From positions 1 through 57,102 of the forward strand of contig NZ_JBFEFG010000234.1 in the NCBI RefSeq assembly GCF_040718835.1: DNA of 57,102 nt. Reading direction: 5' to 3'. The translations under genes were made by a program, and so were the position numbers. The first letter of the stretch is position 1; every line of letters starts with the position of its first letter. The notes under the pieces are model-generated. The model was given only the letters and a program-made list of their open reading frames with translations, was not told the origin of the DNA and searched no databases. Shown here piece after piece: positions 17,884 to 25,758 of this stretch. This DNA comes from Bremerella sp. JC817 (GTDB taxonomy: Bacteria > Planctomycetota > Planctomycetia > Pirellulales > Pirellulaceae).

Positions 17884-18063
17884 CTAAGCCGCTTTGCGTT
17901 CCGGCTGAGCAACGACCGGAATCGGAATGACTTCCGGTTGGAGAGCGAGCGATTTAAGAACCTGTTCGATGCGACGATCGAGGCTGTCGAGTTCCAGGAG
18001 AACTTGATCTTGGCGGCGACAAAGCTCGTCGACGACGTTCGCAATTCGAACCGATGTGCTCAT
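17884..18063 (-). CDS. Small coiled-coil protein of unknown function
   Basis: This is a 59-codon frame on the minus strand starting MSTSVRIANVVDELCRRQDQ. An AGGA motif lies about nine bases upstream. The sequence is one long amphipathic helix (VLLELDSLDRRIEQVLKSL) with a Pro/Val-rich end. It lies between the UbiB-family gene, whose end it faces by four bases, and the pilC operon, about 200 bases downstream of pilC on the same strand. No family is recognised; codon use and the helical pattern look like a real protein. Confidence 0.5.
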   Translation of the reverse strand: MSTSVRIANVVDELCRRQDQVLLELDSLDRRIEQVLKSLALQPEVIPIPVVAQPERKAA

Positions 18064-18140
18064 GGATGGGTCCTGCTCGAGGAAATGGCTTCGACCCTAA
18101 AGAGATCGGATTCGCTACGACCGTTCTCCATCCTGAAATT

Positions 18141-18166
18141 GCCCCTGCGATGCTGGCAGCAGGGGC
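18141..18166 (-). terminator. Possible terminator after pilC
   Basis: An 8-bp inverted repeat, GCCCCTGC at 18141-18148 with GCAGGGGC at 18159-18166, lies about 100 bases downstream of pilC. Read on the minus strand the second arm is followed by a weak AATTTC run, so termination would be modest at best. Confidence 0.35.
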
Positions 18167-18263
18167 CGAATGTTAAACTGTAACGGTCGCGGTGGCTGTT
18201 CCTGCGTCGAGCCAGCTCGGATACCCCCAGGCAAGTGCTCGCGTGCTGGCATCGCCTGCGCGT

Positions 18264-19463
18264 TTAGACGTTCCGGCTGAGCGAGAAGATCGGCATCAGC
18301 AGTGCCAGCGCGATCCCGCCCACCACGACCCCCATCACGGCGATCATGATCGGTTCGATCAGGCTGGTAGTGGTCTTGATCGAGAGATCGACGTCGTGCT
18401 CGTAGTGAGAGCTTACTTTTTCCAGCACGTCGTCCAGTCGCCCGGTTTCTTCGCCGGCGGCAATCATCTGAATGATGGTCGCCGGAATGAGCTGACTCTT
18501 TCGCAAGCATTCATGGATCTGGCTGCCTGACGTGACGGAATCGATCACGTTCAGCCATAGTTGCGAGTACTTCGAGTTGTTACAGACCTGCGACGTCAGT
18601 TCCAACGACTGCAGCATCGGCACATCGCTGCGAACGAGGGTTCCCAACGTGTTGAGACTTCGCGCGATGGTCACCTTGCGGATCATCGGACCAATGATCG
18701 GAATGTTCAGCTTCACCCCGTCGATAAACTTTCGACCTGTTTCGCTGCGGCGGAAGAACAGGAAAGCGACAACAAGGGCAATCAATGTTGGCAACCAGTA
18801 CATCCAATAATTCAGCAGAAAGTCCGAGGCGGCCATCATGAAGATCGTCGGGCCAGGAAGCTTCACCCCTTTGCGGTTGAAGAGCGGCTCGAACTTCGGC
18901 AGCACGAACGTCAGCAGAAAGACGGTCACGCTGCATGCCAGCACGATCATCACGCAAGGGTAAGCAAGTGCCGCGCGGATCTTGCCACGGGTTTCAGCTT
19001 CTTTGCGGAGATAGAGCGCGATCTTCTCGAGCATCTCGCCCATCATGCCAGTTTGTTCACTAGCCCGGATCAAGGCGACGTAGGTCTGGTCGAAGTACTT
19101 TGGGTAACGTGCCAGCACGGTCGAGAAGTCTTCACCACCCTCCACTTCTTTTTTCACGTCGAGGATTAGCTTCTTGAGCGCTTCGTTCTTTTCCTGCGAG
19201 GCGATTCCGGACAAGGCGGTTGAGAGGTTGATGCCCGTTTCGATCATCACCGACAACTGACTGGTCATATAGATGATGTCGTTACGCGAGATGCGATTGC
19301 CACCCAGCGATAGACTCAGTCCGCCCCCCTCTTCTTCCAGAGAGATTACCTGCAATCCATCGCTGGCCAGCACGGCGCGGGCTTCATCGATGCTGTCAGC
19401 GTCGATCGAGCTGTCGTGCAAGTTGCCGAGTTTATCTTTGGCTTGGTAGGCGAAGGTTTGCAT
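18264..19463 (-). CDS. pilC: PilC/GspF-like inner-membrane platform protein
   Basis: This 399-residue protein has the type II secretion F layout. A short N-terminal region (MQTFAYQAKDKLGN) is followed by two repeated cytoplasmic four-helix domains (first: MTSQLSVMIETGINLSTALS, second: ARSLNTLGTLVRSDVPMLQS). Three membrane segments lie at about residues 165-190, 215-235 and 370-395. The conserved EEKLE-like and AGEETGRLDDVLEKV motifs are present. It forms the membrane platform for pilus assembly and works with the PilB-type ATPase encoded just upstream (18 bases apart). It is the last gene of the signalling-plus-motor operon. Confidence 0.93.
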   Translation of the reverse strand: MQTFAYQAKDKLGNLHDSSIDADSIDEARAVLASDGLQVISLEEEGGGLSLSLGGNRISRNDIIYMTSQLSVMIETGINLSTALSGIASQEKNEALKKLILDVKKEVEGGEDFSTVLARYPKYFDQTYVALIRASEQTGMMGEMLEKIALYLRKEAETRGKIRAALAYPCVMIVLACSVTVFLLTFVLPKFEPLFNRKGVKLPGPTIFMMAASDFLLNYWMYWLPTLIALVVAFLFFRRSETGRKFIDGVKLNIPIIGPMIRKVTIARSLNTLGTLVRSDVPMLQSLELTSQVCNNSKYSQLWLNVIDSVTSGSQIHECLRKSQLIPATIIQMIAAGEETGRLDDVLEKVSSHYEHDVDLSIKTTTSLIEPIMIAVMGVVVGGIALALLMPIFSLSRNV

Positions 19464-19481
19464 GGCTTGGCTCGTTAGACG

Positions 19482-21212
19482 TTAGTAAACGATATCTCCC
19501 GTCGCGTGGATCACTTCTTCAATCGTGGTGATTCCTTCTTTCACTTTGCGGTAGCCATCCAGTTGCATCCCGATCATCGAGTTGTTCGCGGTCGCGATCT
19601 TACGCATGTCGGCCAGCGAGGCTCCATTGACGATGGCATCGCGCAGTTCGTCCGAAATGGTAAGCAGTTCGTGAACACCGATACGCCCGCTGTAACCAGT
19701 GTTGCGGCATGCCCGGCACCCGACACCGCGGCGGAACGAGTCGATGTCGTAGCCCATACGTTCCAAGGCGCGACGCAAGTTGCGATCTGGTTCGTAAGCT
19801 TCGCTGCACTTAGGGCAGATACGGCGAACCAGTCGCTGGGCCAGCACCATGTTGAGGGCGGCCCCGATCAAGTAAGGTTCGACCCCCATGTTGACCAGTC
19901 GTGTGACGGCGGACAACGCGTTGTTCGTGTGAAGCGTGCTGAGCACAAGGTGACCGGTAAGTGCAGCCTGAATCGCGGTGCGTCCCGTTTCTTCGTCACG
20001 AATTTCACCCACCATGATCACGTCAGGGTCTTGACGAAGGAGGGTTCGCAAAGCGACCGAGAACGTCAATCCGACACGCTCTTGGACTTGAAACTGATTG
20101 ATCAACGGCAAGTGGTATTCGATCGGGTCTTCGACCGTGCAGACGTTATTTTCCATCGTGGCGATCTCGTTGAGCGCCGCGTAGAGCGTCGTCGACTTAC
20201 CGCTACCGGTTGGCCCAGTCACCAGGACGATGCCGTTGGGGGCATGCACGTTGGCCGTCAACCGAGTAAGAATGTCTTCGGCGAAGCCGAGGTTCTTCAG
20301 GACGAGCGTGACCTTCTTGGTATCGAGAACACGAATCACCGTCTTCTCGCCACGATTGCCAGGGAAGGTACTCACACGAAGGTCGATCTTGCGAGAATCG
20401 AGCATCACGTTCACGCGGCCATCTTGTGGCAAGCGACGTTCGCTGATGTCGAGACCAGCCATAATCTTGATACGGCTGCTGACCGCGTTCAAAAGATGGA
20501 TCGGAACTTCGAGCGATTTGTGCAAGCGACCATCGATACGGTAACGAACCCGCATGCAGCGTTCGGCCGGCTCGATATGAATATCGCTCGCTCCTTCTTT
20601 CACCGCATTGTAGACGATGTAGTTCACCAGGCGGATCACCGGCGACTGGCCGGCGATTTCTTCGACGTCGCCGATGTCTTCGATCGCATCTTCGATCAGC
20701 GTGACTTCGGTTTCGTTGCTGTCCTCGATGATGTCGTCGATGACGAACACTCGCGAGTCAGGCAACTGCGAGATCATCCGGCGAATGTCTTTGGTCGACG
20801 CCGCCACGATCTGCACCTGCAGACCGGTTTGGTTTTTAATTTCTTCGATCAAGAAGAGGTTCGAGAGTTCCGCGATGGCGACACTCAGCACACCGCGAAT
20901 CTTGAACAGCGGGAAGATGCCATGCTTCTCGATGTATTCGCGAGGAAGCAGGTCGACCACTTTCGGATCGTACAAGCGAGCTTCGAGGCGGGCATGTGGC
21001 ACGCCATACTCGGTCGCCAGACACTCGATGACGTGATCTTCCGAGCAGAAGTCGAGCTCTACCAGGATTTCGCCCAGCAGCTTGCCGCGTCCCTTCACTT
21101 TCTGATAAGCGAGGGCTTGCTCCAACTGTTCGATGGTGACGTAGCCGCGGCGAATGAGCAAATTGCCCAGTCGTGGCGGAGCACTCGTCGTGGTATTCAT
21201 CATCGATTCCAT
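19482..21212 (-). CDS. pilB: PilB/GspE-type assembly ATPase
   Basis: This 576-residue protein is a type II/IV secretion ATPase. An N-terminal MshEN-type domain (RLGNLLIRRGYVTIEQLEQA) is followed by the core domain: GASDIHIEPAERCMRVRYRI, Walker A GPTGSGKSTT near residue 340, the Asp box, Walker B VIMVGEIRDEET, and His box LVLSTLHTNNALSAV. A four-Cys zinc site (CPKC and CRAC) completes it. These are the marks of PilB/GspE extension motors rather than PilT. In transcription order it follows the STAS gene and precedes pilC, so motor and platform are made with a two-component system. Up to three start codons lie within the first five residues. Confidence 0.95.
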   Translation of the reverse strand: MESMMNTTTSAPPRLGNLLIRRGYVTIEQLEQALAYQKVKGRGKLLGEILVELDFCSEDHVIECLATEYGVPHARLEARLYDPKVVDLLPREYIEKHGIFPLFKIRGVLSVAIAELSNLFLIEEIKNQTGLQVQIVAASTKDIRRMISQLPDSRVFVIDDIIEDSNETEVTLIEDAIEDIGDVEEIAGQSPVIRLVNYIVYNAVKEGASDIHIEPAERCMRVRYRIDGRLHKSLEVPIHLLNAVSSRIKIMAGLDISERRLPQDGRVNVMLDSRKIDLRVSTFPGNRGEKTVIRVLDTKKVTLVLKNLGFAEDILTRLTANVHAPNGIVLVTGPTGSGKSTTLYAALNEIATMENNVCTVEDPIEYHLPLINQFQVQERVGLTFSVALRTLLRQDPDVIMVGEIRDEETGRTAIQAALTGHLVLSTLHTNNALSAVTRLVNMGVEPYLIGAALNMVLAQRLVRRICPKCSEAYEPDRNLRRALERMGYDIDSFRRGVGCRACRNTGYSGRIGVHELLTISDELRDAIVNGASLADMRKIATANNSMIGMQLDGYRKVKEGITTIEEVIHATGDIVY

Positions 21213-21232
21213 GGGCAGCCTTTCAGCACCGA

Positions 21233-21559
21233 TCAGGCGTAGCTCTTCACCGCATCGATGACGCTATCGAATACTTCGAGCATCGAATCGAGGCGAGTGA
21301 TTTCCAGGATCTTACGGTTGGCATGGTTGGTGGTGGCAATCCGCAAGTCACCACCTCGTTCACGCATGAGGTCCTGGACGTCCAGCAGCGTCTCCAGGCC
21401 CACGCTGTCGATCGTTTCGGTTCCGTCGAGATCGAGAATCAGCTTATTGCGTTCTCGTGTCTGCAGGAAGTCGCGCACGCTGTCTGCCTGATCCTCTCCG
21501 AGTTCTTCCGGAGTGTGGATCACCATGACGGCACCAAAGATTTCAGTCGACAGGTTCAT
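21233..21559 (-). CDS. STAS-domain anti-sigma-factor-antagonist-like protein
   Basis: This 108-residue single STAS domain shows the strand-helix order of SpoIIAA-type proteins (FGAVMVIHTPEELGEDQA; NKLILDLDGTETIDSVGLET). The DSVGL motif contains the Ser (S in D-S-x-G-L) that is phosphorylated in partner-switching systems. Its gene lies between the response regulator (15 bases) and the PilB-type ATPase (20 bases). No anti-sigma kinase or PP2C phosphatase is in the window, so the partner is unknown. It may carry a signal from the histidine kinase to the motor or to gene expression; this is inference from position. Confidence 0.85.
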   Translation of the reverse strand: MNLSTEIFGAVMVIHTPEELGEDQADSVRDFLQTRERNKLILDLDGTETIDSVGLETLLDVQDLMRERGGDLRIATTNHANRKILEITRLDSMLEVFDSVIDAVKSYA

Positions 21560-21574
21560 CGTGAAAGTCGTTCG

Positions 21575-21976
21575 CTAAAAGGTCGCGACGTTAGGAACGT
21601 ACGTGCCGGTTTCCAGCACCTCTTGAATGCACTGCACCAGGCCGCGTGGGCTGAACGGCTTGGCCAGCACTGCCGCGATGCCGAGTTCCGACGTGCCATC
21701 GTCTCCGGAAAGGTCAAAGCCTTTGGCGGTTAGCATGATGATCGGCAGCGTGGCGGTCGATTCGTTGGAGCGAACCGTACGGCACAGCATCAAGCCATCC
21801 ATGCGTGGCATGTGGAAGTCGGTAATCAGGATGTCAGGGCGTTCGACCTGGATCGCTTCCCAGGCTTCCTGGCCGTCTTCGACACAGGTCACTTCAAAGC
21901 CACTTCGTTTCAGTTTGAACTCGGCGGCTCGCAAAATATGCATTTCGTCGTCGGCAATCAGAACTTTCGTTGCCAT
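21575..21976 (-). CDS. Single-domain response regulator
   Basis: This 133-residue receiver domain has no output domain. The acidic pocket (ADDEMH), the phospho-acceptor Asp (ILITDFHMPRMDGL), the Thr (IIMLTAKG) and the Lys (LAKPFSPRG) are all in place, so it should be phosphorylated. It lies 36 bases downstream of the histidine kinase gene in the same operon and just before the STAS gene. As a CheY-like protein it could act directly on the STAS protein or on the pilus motor. Assignment as receiver is firm, target unknown. Confidence 0.92.
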   Translation of the reverse strand: MATKVLIADDEMHILRAAEFKLKRSGFEVTCVEDGQEAWEAIQVERPDILITDFHMPRMDGLMLCRTVRSNESTATLPIIMLTAKGFDLSGDDGTSELGIAAVLAKPFSPRGLVQCIQEVLETGTYVPNVATF

Positions 21977-22012
21977 CGATTGGGCTCCTTTAGGTTTGAT
22001 TCGGATCGAGTG

Positions 22013-23506
22013 CTAACTTGCATGCTCGATCACTTGAACGGTCGGCAACGCGATCATAAAGGTGCTGCCTTTGTTCAATTCACTTTTCACCGTCAACGTG
22101 CCGCCATGCACGTCTTCAACGATATGTTTCGCCAGCGGCAGTCCCAGGCCAGTCCCGGAGGCCATCTTCTGGTCTTTCTTCACGCGGTAGAACTTCTCGA
22201 AGACCATTTCGCAGTCTTCTGGGCTCAGACCGACGCCGGTGTCTTCCACCTCGAAGTGAACTTCCCGGTCGGACAGGCGGCTTCGCAACGTGACCTTGCC
22301 GCCATCGGGTGTGTATTTGATGGCATTGGAAAGCAGGTTGATCGCGGCCTGCAGGATCATGTCACGGTCGGCCAGCACGCCGAGGTACATCGGGCTGAGC
22401 TCGACGTTCAGCGTGATGTTCTTCTGTTCGGCGGTCGGCTGCACAATCGCGGCGGCTTCGTCCAACAGGTCGTTCAACGAACGTGGCTTCTTACTGACAC
22501 TCACCACGCCGGCTTCGATTCGTGCCAAGTTCAACAGGTTGTCGATCAAGCGTTGGAGGCGATCGGCCTGGCCGCTGATGACTCCCAGGAACTCATCACG
22601 GGTTTCTTCATCTTCCGCTTCGCCATCGGCGAGCAGTTCGGTGTAAGCCTTGATGCCGGCCAGAGGTGTTTTCATTTCGTGGCTAACTGCCGAAACGAAT
22701 TCCGCATTGCGGCGCTGGATTGCTTTATATCCACTGATGTCGCGCATGACGGCGACGGCACCGAAGTTCGACTCACCGCCGGACTCGCTATCGTTGTCGG
22801 CGACCGTAGTGACGGTAACGCGGTACCAATGCTTTTCGCCGGCAGGATCCGCCAGTTCGATCTCGGCGACGCGGCTCGATTTCAGCTTGCGGCGACGGGT
22901 TTCGTTGAGCAGTTGAACGATTGAATCGCACGACAAGGCGTCGTCGATACGGGTACCGATGGCAACATTTTGCATACCCATCAAGGTGACCGCGGCAGGG
23001 TTCATCAGGGCCAGCTCGCCATATTGGTCGACCATAATGACCGGCTCGGTCAGGCCTTCGATGACGCAGTTGATCTCCGAAACACGCGACTCGGCCAGGT
23101 GGGCACGAACTTCGCTACGGGCTGACTTCTGCTGTAGGGCACCGATCGAATCCTGATCGCTTTCCAGGGTCTGATAGATCTCGAGGATCATCCGCCGAGC
23201 TTGAGGCGGAAGCTTGCTTTGACGAAGCTGCTGTTCGAACTGCTCGGGCTCGATGTGTTCGTTTTGCAGCGAAGAGAGTTTCGCTAATTGTGTCAGAAGA
23301 CTGCGCGAGACCTGCACGTTGGAGGCTTGATACAGCCCCCCCAGGACCAACGCCACGGCCATGCCGGCCATCGAGATGTACGCGGCATACGGTGTGCTGG
23401 TGCCGTAAAGCACCAGCATGACGCCGGTGGCAGCCAGAGCTATGACAAGCACAATCGGGCATAGCCAGGCAAATACGGATGAGGCTCCGGATCGGTTAAC
23501 GGGCAT
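22013..23506 (-). CDS. Membrane sensor histidine kinase with PAS domain
   Basis: This 497-residue kinase has two N-terminal membrane helices (about residues 9-30 and 39-58), a coiled coil, a PAS domain (CVIEGLTEPVIMVDQYGELA), then HisKA with the phospho-His in AVSHEMKTPLAGIKAY near residue 280. The HATPase domain shows N-box NLLSNAIKYTPDGG, G1 box VEDTGVGLSPED, and G2 box SGTGLGLPLAKHIVEDVHGG. It heads the leftward operon with the response regulator, STAS protein, pilB and pilC, so it probably tunes pilus assembly or a linked behaviour. The periplasmic loop is very short, so sensing is more likely in the membrane or through PAS. Confidence 0.93.
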   Translation of the reverse strand: MPVNRSGASSVFAWLCPIVLVIALAATGVMLVLYGTSTPYAAYISMAGMAVALVLGGLYQASNVQVSRSLLTQLAKLSSLQNEHIEPEQFEQQLRQSKLPPQARRMILEIYQTLESDQDSIGALQQKSARSEVRAHLAESRVSEINCVIEGLTEPVIMVDQYGELALMNPAAVTLMGMQNVAIGTRIDDALSCDSIVQLLNETRRRKLKSSRVAEIELADPAGEKHWYRVTVTTVADNDSESGGESNFGAVAVMRDISGYKAIQRRNAEFVSAVSHEMKTPLAGIKAYTELLADGEAEDEETRDEFLGVISGQADRLQRLIDNLLNLARIEAGVVSVSKKPRSLNDLLDEAAAIVQPTAEQKNITLNVELSPMYLGVLADRDMILQAAINLLSNAIKYTPDGGKVTLRSRLSDREVHFEVEDTGVGLSPEDCEMVFEKFYRVKKDQKMASGTGLGLPLAKHIVEDVHGGTLTVKSELNKGSTFMIALPTVQVIEHAS

Positions 23507-23708
23507 GGTTCACGTCAATCTGCAATAGGTTTCAGCACAAGTCCGGTGTCACCCTGGGCCGCTGCATATAACAGGTTCGGAGGCCGAGGGGACAGGAAAG
23601 CTAAAAAAACCTAGGTCAGATCAACACGAAGTCCATTCACCCAGCATCACATGGGGCGATGCCTACGGAGCACACAATCGTCACAACCGGTATCAGGCGA
23701 ACGCTGGC

Positions 23709-24602
23709 CTAGGCAGCCAGGCGTTTTGTGAGCGAATTCGGGCAGACTCGCTGCGAGATACCATCCCAAATGTGGGAGAGTTCTGTGCAAAATTCGTAGT
23801 TCAGGGCGACTTCAATCCGATCGCCGACGTTGACTTCCAGCGGCTGGGCGATGGGGACCACCAGGTACTGATTGTGCCAGCAGATTTCGGATTGCTCTTC
23901 GACCAGCACGGCCAGCACGTTCTTGGTGACGACGCGCCAGCCGTTTAGCGTCCCGGCAGATTGCATGGTCAGCACACCCTTCCAGTCGACGCTACGAGGG
24001 TAGGCTTCGTCGTAGACGATGGTCGAATAGATCGCCGGCAGACCAAGCTCGGTCGTTCCATCAACGGTTGCGACCGGTGGCTGAAACAAAGGAACCGGAG
24101 CGTGGAAGCCTGCGAATTCGTATGCTTGCATCACCGGTTGGATGGCCAGTAGCGAAGCTTCCGGGATGAAGCGAGGCAACTTCGTGCCATGAGCCTGAAC
24201 GTAGTTCTGTTTGAACTGCTCGATCACCAGCGTCTGTTTTTCCCGCACGAGCCCCACGTGCAGCATCTCGCAGGTCACCACATCGACGGGGACCGGCGGT
24301 ACAAACTGTGCGGCGTCTTCGTGCACGATGGTTACGCGATCGCTGACTTTGTTCATGGTCAGAAAGCGTTTGGCGACTTCGACCAGTTCGGGATTGCGTT
24401 CGACGTAATAGACGTGGGCTCCCTGCATGGCAGCGAAATACGAAAGCACCCCGGTGCCACCACCCAGGTCGACGACGGTCATGCCTGGTTGAACGGTCGC
24501 GGCGATCGCCTGCTGAAACGACGTCATCCGGTAGTTGTCGCGGAGCATGTCGTAGTGATAGTGCAGCGGAATAAACTGGCCTAGGACTTCAGGAGAGCTC
24601 AC
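23709..24602 (-). CDS. Class I SAM methyltransferase resembling protein arginine methyltransferases
   Basis: This 297-residue protein begins with a HYHYDMLRDNYRMTSFQQAI segment that parallels the N-terminal helix of PRMTs (Y-x-x-Y..H..ML.D..R...Y). Motif I is VVDLGGGTGVLSYFAAMQGA (about residues 43-62), with YYVERN as motif post-I. A segment CEMLHVGLVRE follows (residues 111-121), with glutamates nine residues apart as in the PRMT double-E loop. The C-terminal part (ICWHNQYLVVPIAQPLEVNV, then GDRIEVALNYEF) resembles the PRMT beta barrel, though the THW motif is altered. It is a single gene, about 100 bases beyond the previous operon on the same strand. Methyltransferase is firm; arginine as target is inference. 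Confidence 0.8.
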   Translation of the reverse strand: MSSPEVLGQFIPLHYHYDMLRDNYRMTSFQQAIAATVQPGMTVVDLGGGTGVLSYFAAMQGAHVYYVERNPELVEVAKRFLTMNKVSDRVTIVHEDAAQFVPPVPVDVVTCEMLHVGLVREKQTLVIEQFKQNYVQAHGTKLPRFIPEASLLAIQPVMQAYEFAGFHAPVPLFQPPVATVDGTTELGLPAIYSTIVYDEAYPRSVDWKGVLTMQSAGTLNGWRVVTKNVLAVLVEEQSEICWHNQYLVVPIAQPLEVNVGDRIEVALNYEFCTELSHIWDGISQRVCPNSLTKRLAA

Positions 24603-24955
24603 TTCGATCGATTCCTTTCGTTCGCGGAAGAGTTACGGTGGGCGATAGTATTAGGCATCGCTGCTTGCTGCAAGGCAGAATTGCAGCGGTTGGACAGGTT
24701 AGTCACATGGTGCCGAGAGGACCGCAAAGGGGGAACGGACGGAAAACAAGGGCTGAAAATGAACCAACAGCTACCTGCATATGCTATCAGGAAGCACAGG
24801 TTTTACCGGTCAATCCGAAAAGTGTGTATCGCAATTCGAGAATCTGACCTTTCCCGGCCTCCGGGGACCGGCGAGCCCTAAGAACAAATCGATTTCGTTC
24901 CGATACAAACCCTCGTAGTCAACGAAAAGGATTTGGACACGGATCGGATACTTCC
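24603..24955. other. Intergenic stretch between divergent genes
   Basis: About 350 bases separate the methyltransferase gene (leftward) and a small rightward gene. Promoters for both should lie here, but no clear pair of -35/-10 boxes was found. Short frames inside it have no ribosome binding site and no recognisable content. Confidence 0.4.
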
Positions 24956-25135
24956 ATGCTGTCAAGAGTCGAGATTGAACACCTGCCTGCCCACGAGCTA
25001 GAAATCCTGTTGGAGTTCGGGCAAGACCTGCTTTCACCAAGCGAACTGTTGGGCGTCCAACTGTTTATCCAACGCATTGGTGGAATGCAAAACGCCCGTC
25101 AAGCGATCGAGATGCTCAAGAAGCTCGAGCAGTAA
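24956..25135 (+). CDS. Small conserved-looking protein of unknown function
   Basis: This is a 59-codon frame beginning MLSRVEIEHLPAHELEILLE with the C-terminal part LGVQLFIQRIGGMQNARQAI. It reads as two or three amphipathic helices with balanced charge, and is cleanly bounded by ATG and TAA. It precedes another small gene on the opposite strand and the AAA ATPase. No family is recognised. The sequence looks like a genuine small helical protein, perhaps a protein-binding adaptor, but there is no direct evidence for a role. Confidence 0.5.
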   Translation: MLSRVEIEHLPAHELEILLEFGQDLLSPSELLGVQLFIQRIGGMQNARQAIEMLKKLEQ

Positions 25136-25213
25136 GAAGTAGGTGCAGAAAAGAAGCCCTCAGGCGGCAAACTCTACCCTGTGCGTAATCTCTGAGCGCA
25201 GACCTGGTGGCTG

Positions 25214-25408
25214 TTAGTTGCCGGAACTTTCAGTCGACCCAGCGGTCGCCATCTGGCAATGTTCCGCGCGAAGCAAACGCAGCCAATCCATATAGTCTTC
25301 GATATCTTCCATCGGCATCCCCAATTGCAGGGCCGACTGCACCGCGGAGATGCGTTCGAAGTAATTGGTCGCGTTTTCTAACAACAACTTGGCTTTTTCG
25401 TTGGCCAT
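25214..25408 (-). CDS. Small protein of unknown function
   Basis: The start at 25408 (MANEKAKLLLENATNYFERI) gives 64 residues; a longer reading adds 28 N-terminal residues without a better ribosome binding site. The body is helical (SAVQSALQLGMPMEDIEDYM) and ends in a Ser/Thr-rich tail. It is convergent with the 59-residue gene to its left and divergent from the AAA ATPase to its right. No family is recognised. Confidence 0.5.
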   Translation of the reverse strand: MANEKAKLLLENATNYFERISAVQSALQLGMPMEDIEDYMDWLRLLRAEHCQMATAGSTESSGN

Positions 25409-25758
25409 GGATCGACTCGCGTGAAGGTTTGTTTTGCAGAACCTACCATGAATCCGCTCGGCAAGAAATATGAACCTGCGAGCTTGTTGCATGTGTTATT
25501 ATCGTCACAGGGTCAAGCCTAGGTCATAAGACACCACATGTTGAATGCTAGCGCGAACAATTTGGAGGGATATAGTTGTTTTCCCTTGAATAGCCCTGCT
25601 GCTAGCGGTTTCTGCCCCCTCGCCAGAAATGTGAAAAATAGGCTGAAATGGGCGTTTCTACCGACTAAGTAGACCTTCACAGCCTAAGCTTTCGCAGAGA
25701 CTGGGCCCTAATCTTGGGCCAGTTATCCCTTTTAAAAGATCATTGCGAAAGATATACG
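25409..25758. other. Intergenic stretch upstream of the AAA ATPase
   Basis: About 350 bases between divergent genes. It is somewhat A/T-rich around 25490-25510 (TTATTATCG), a possible -10 region, and holds no supported gene. The long leader in front of the ATPase start may carry regulation, but no known riboswitch pattern was recognised. Confidence 0.35.

Noticed and set aside
19506..21242. A 578-codon open frame opposite pilB
   Set aside because: It is the antisense shadow of a well-supported ATPase gene: no ribosome binding site and no recognisable motif, with a composition rich in His, Arg and Gln typical of reversed G+C-rich genes.
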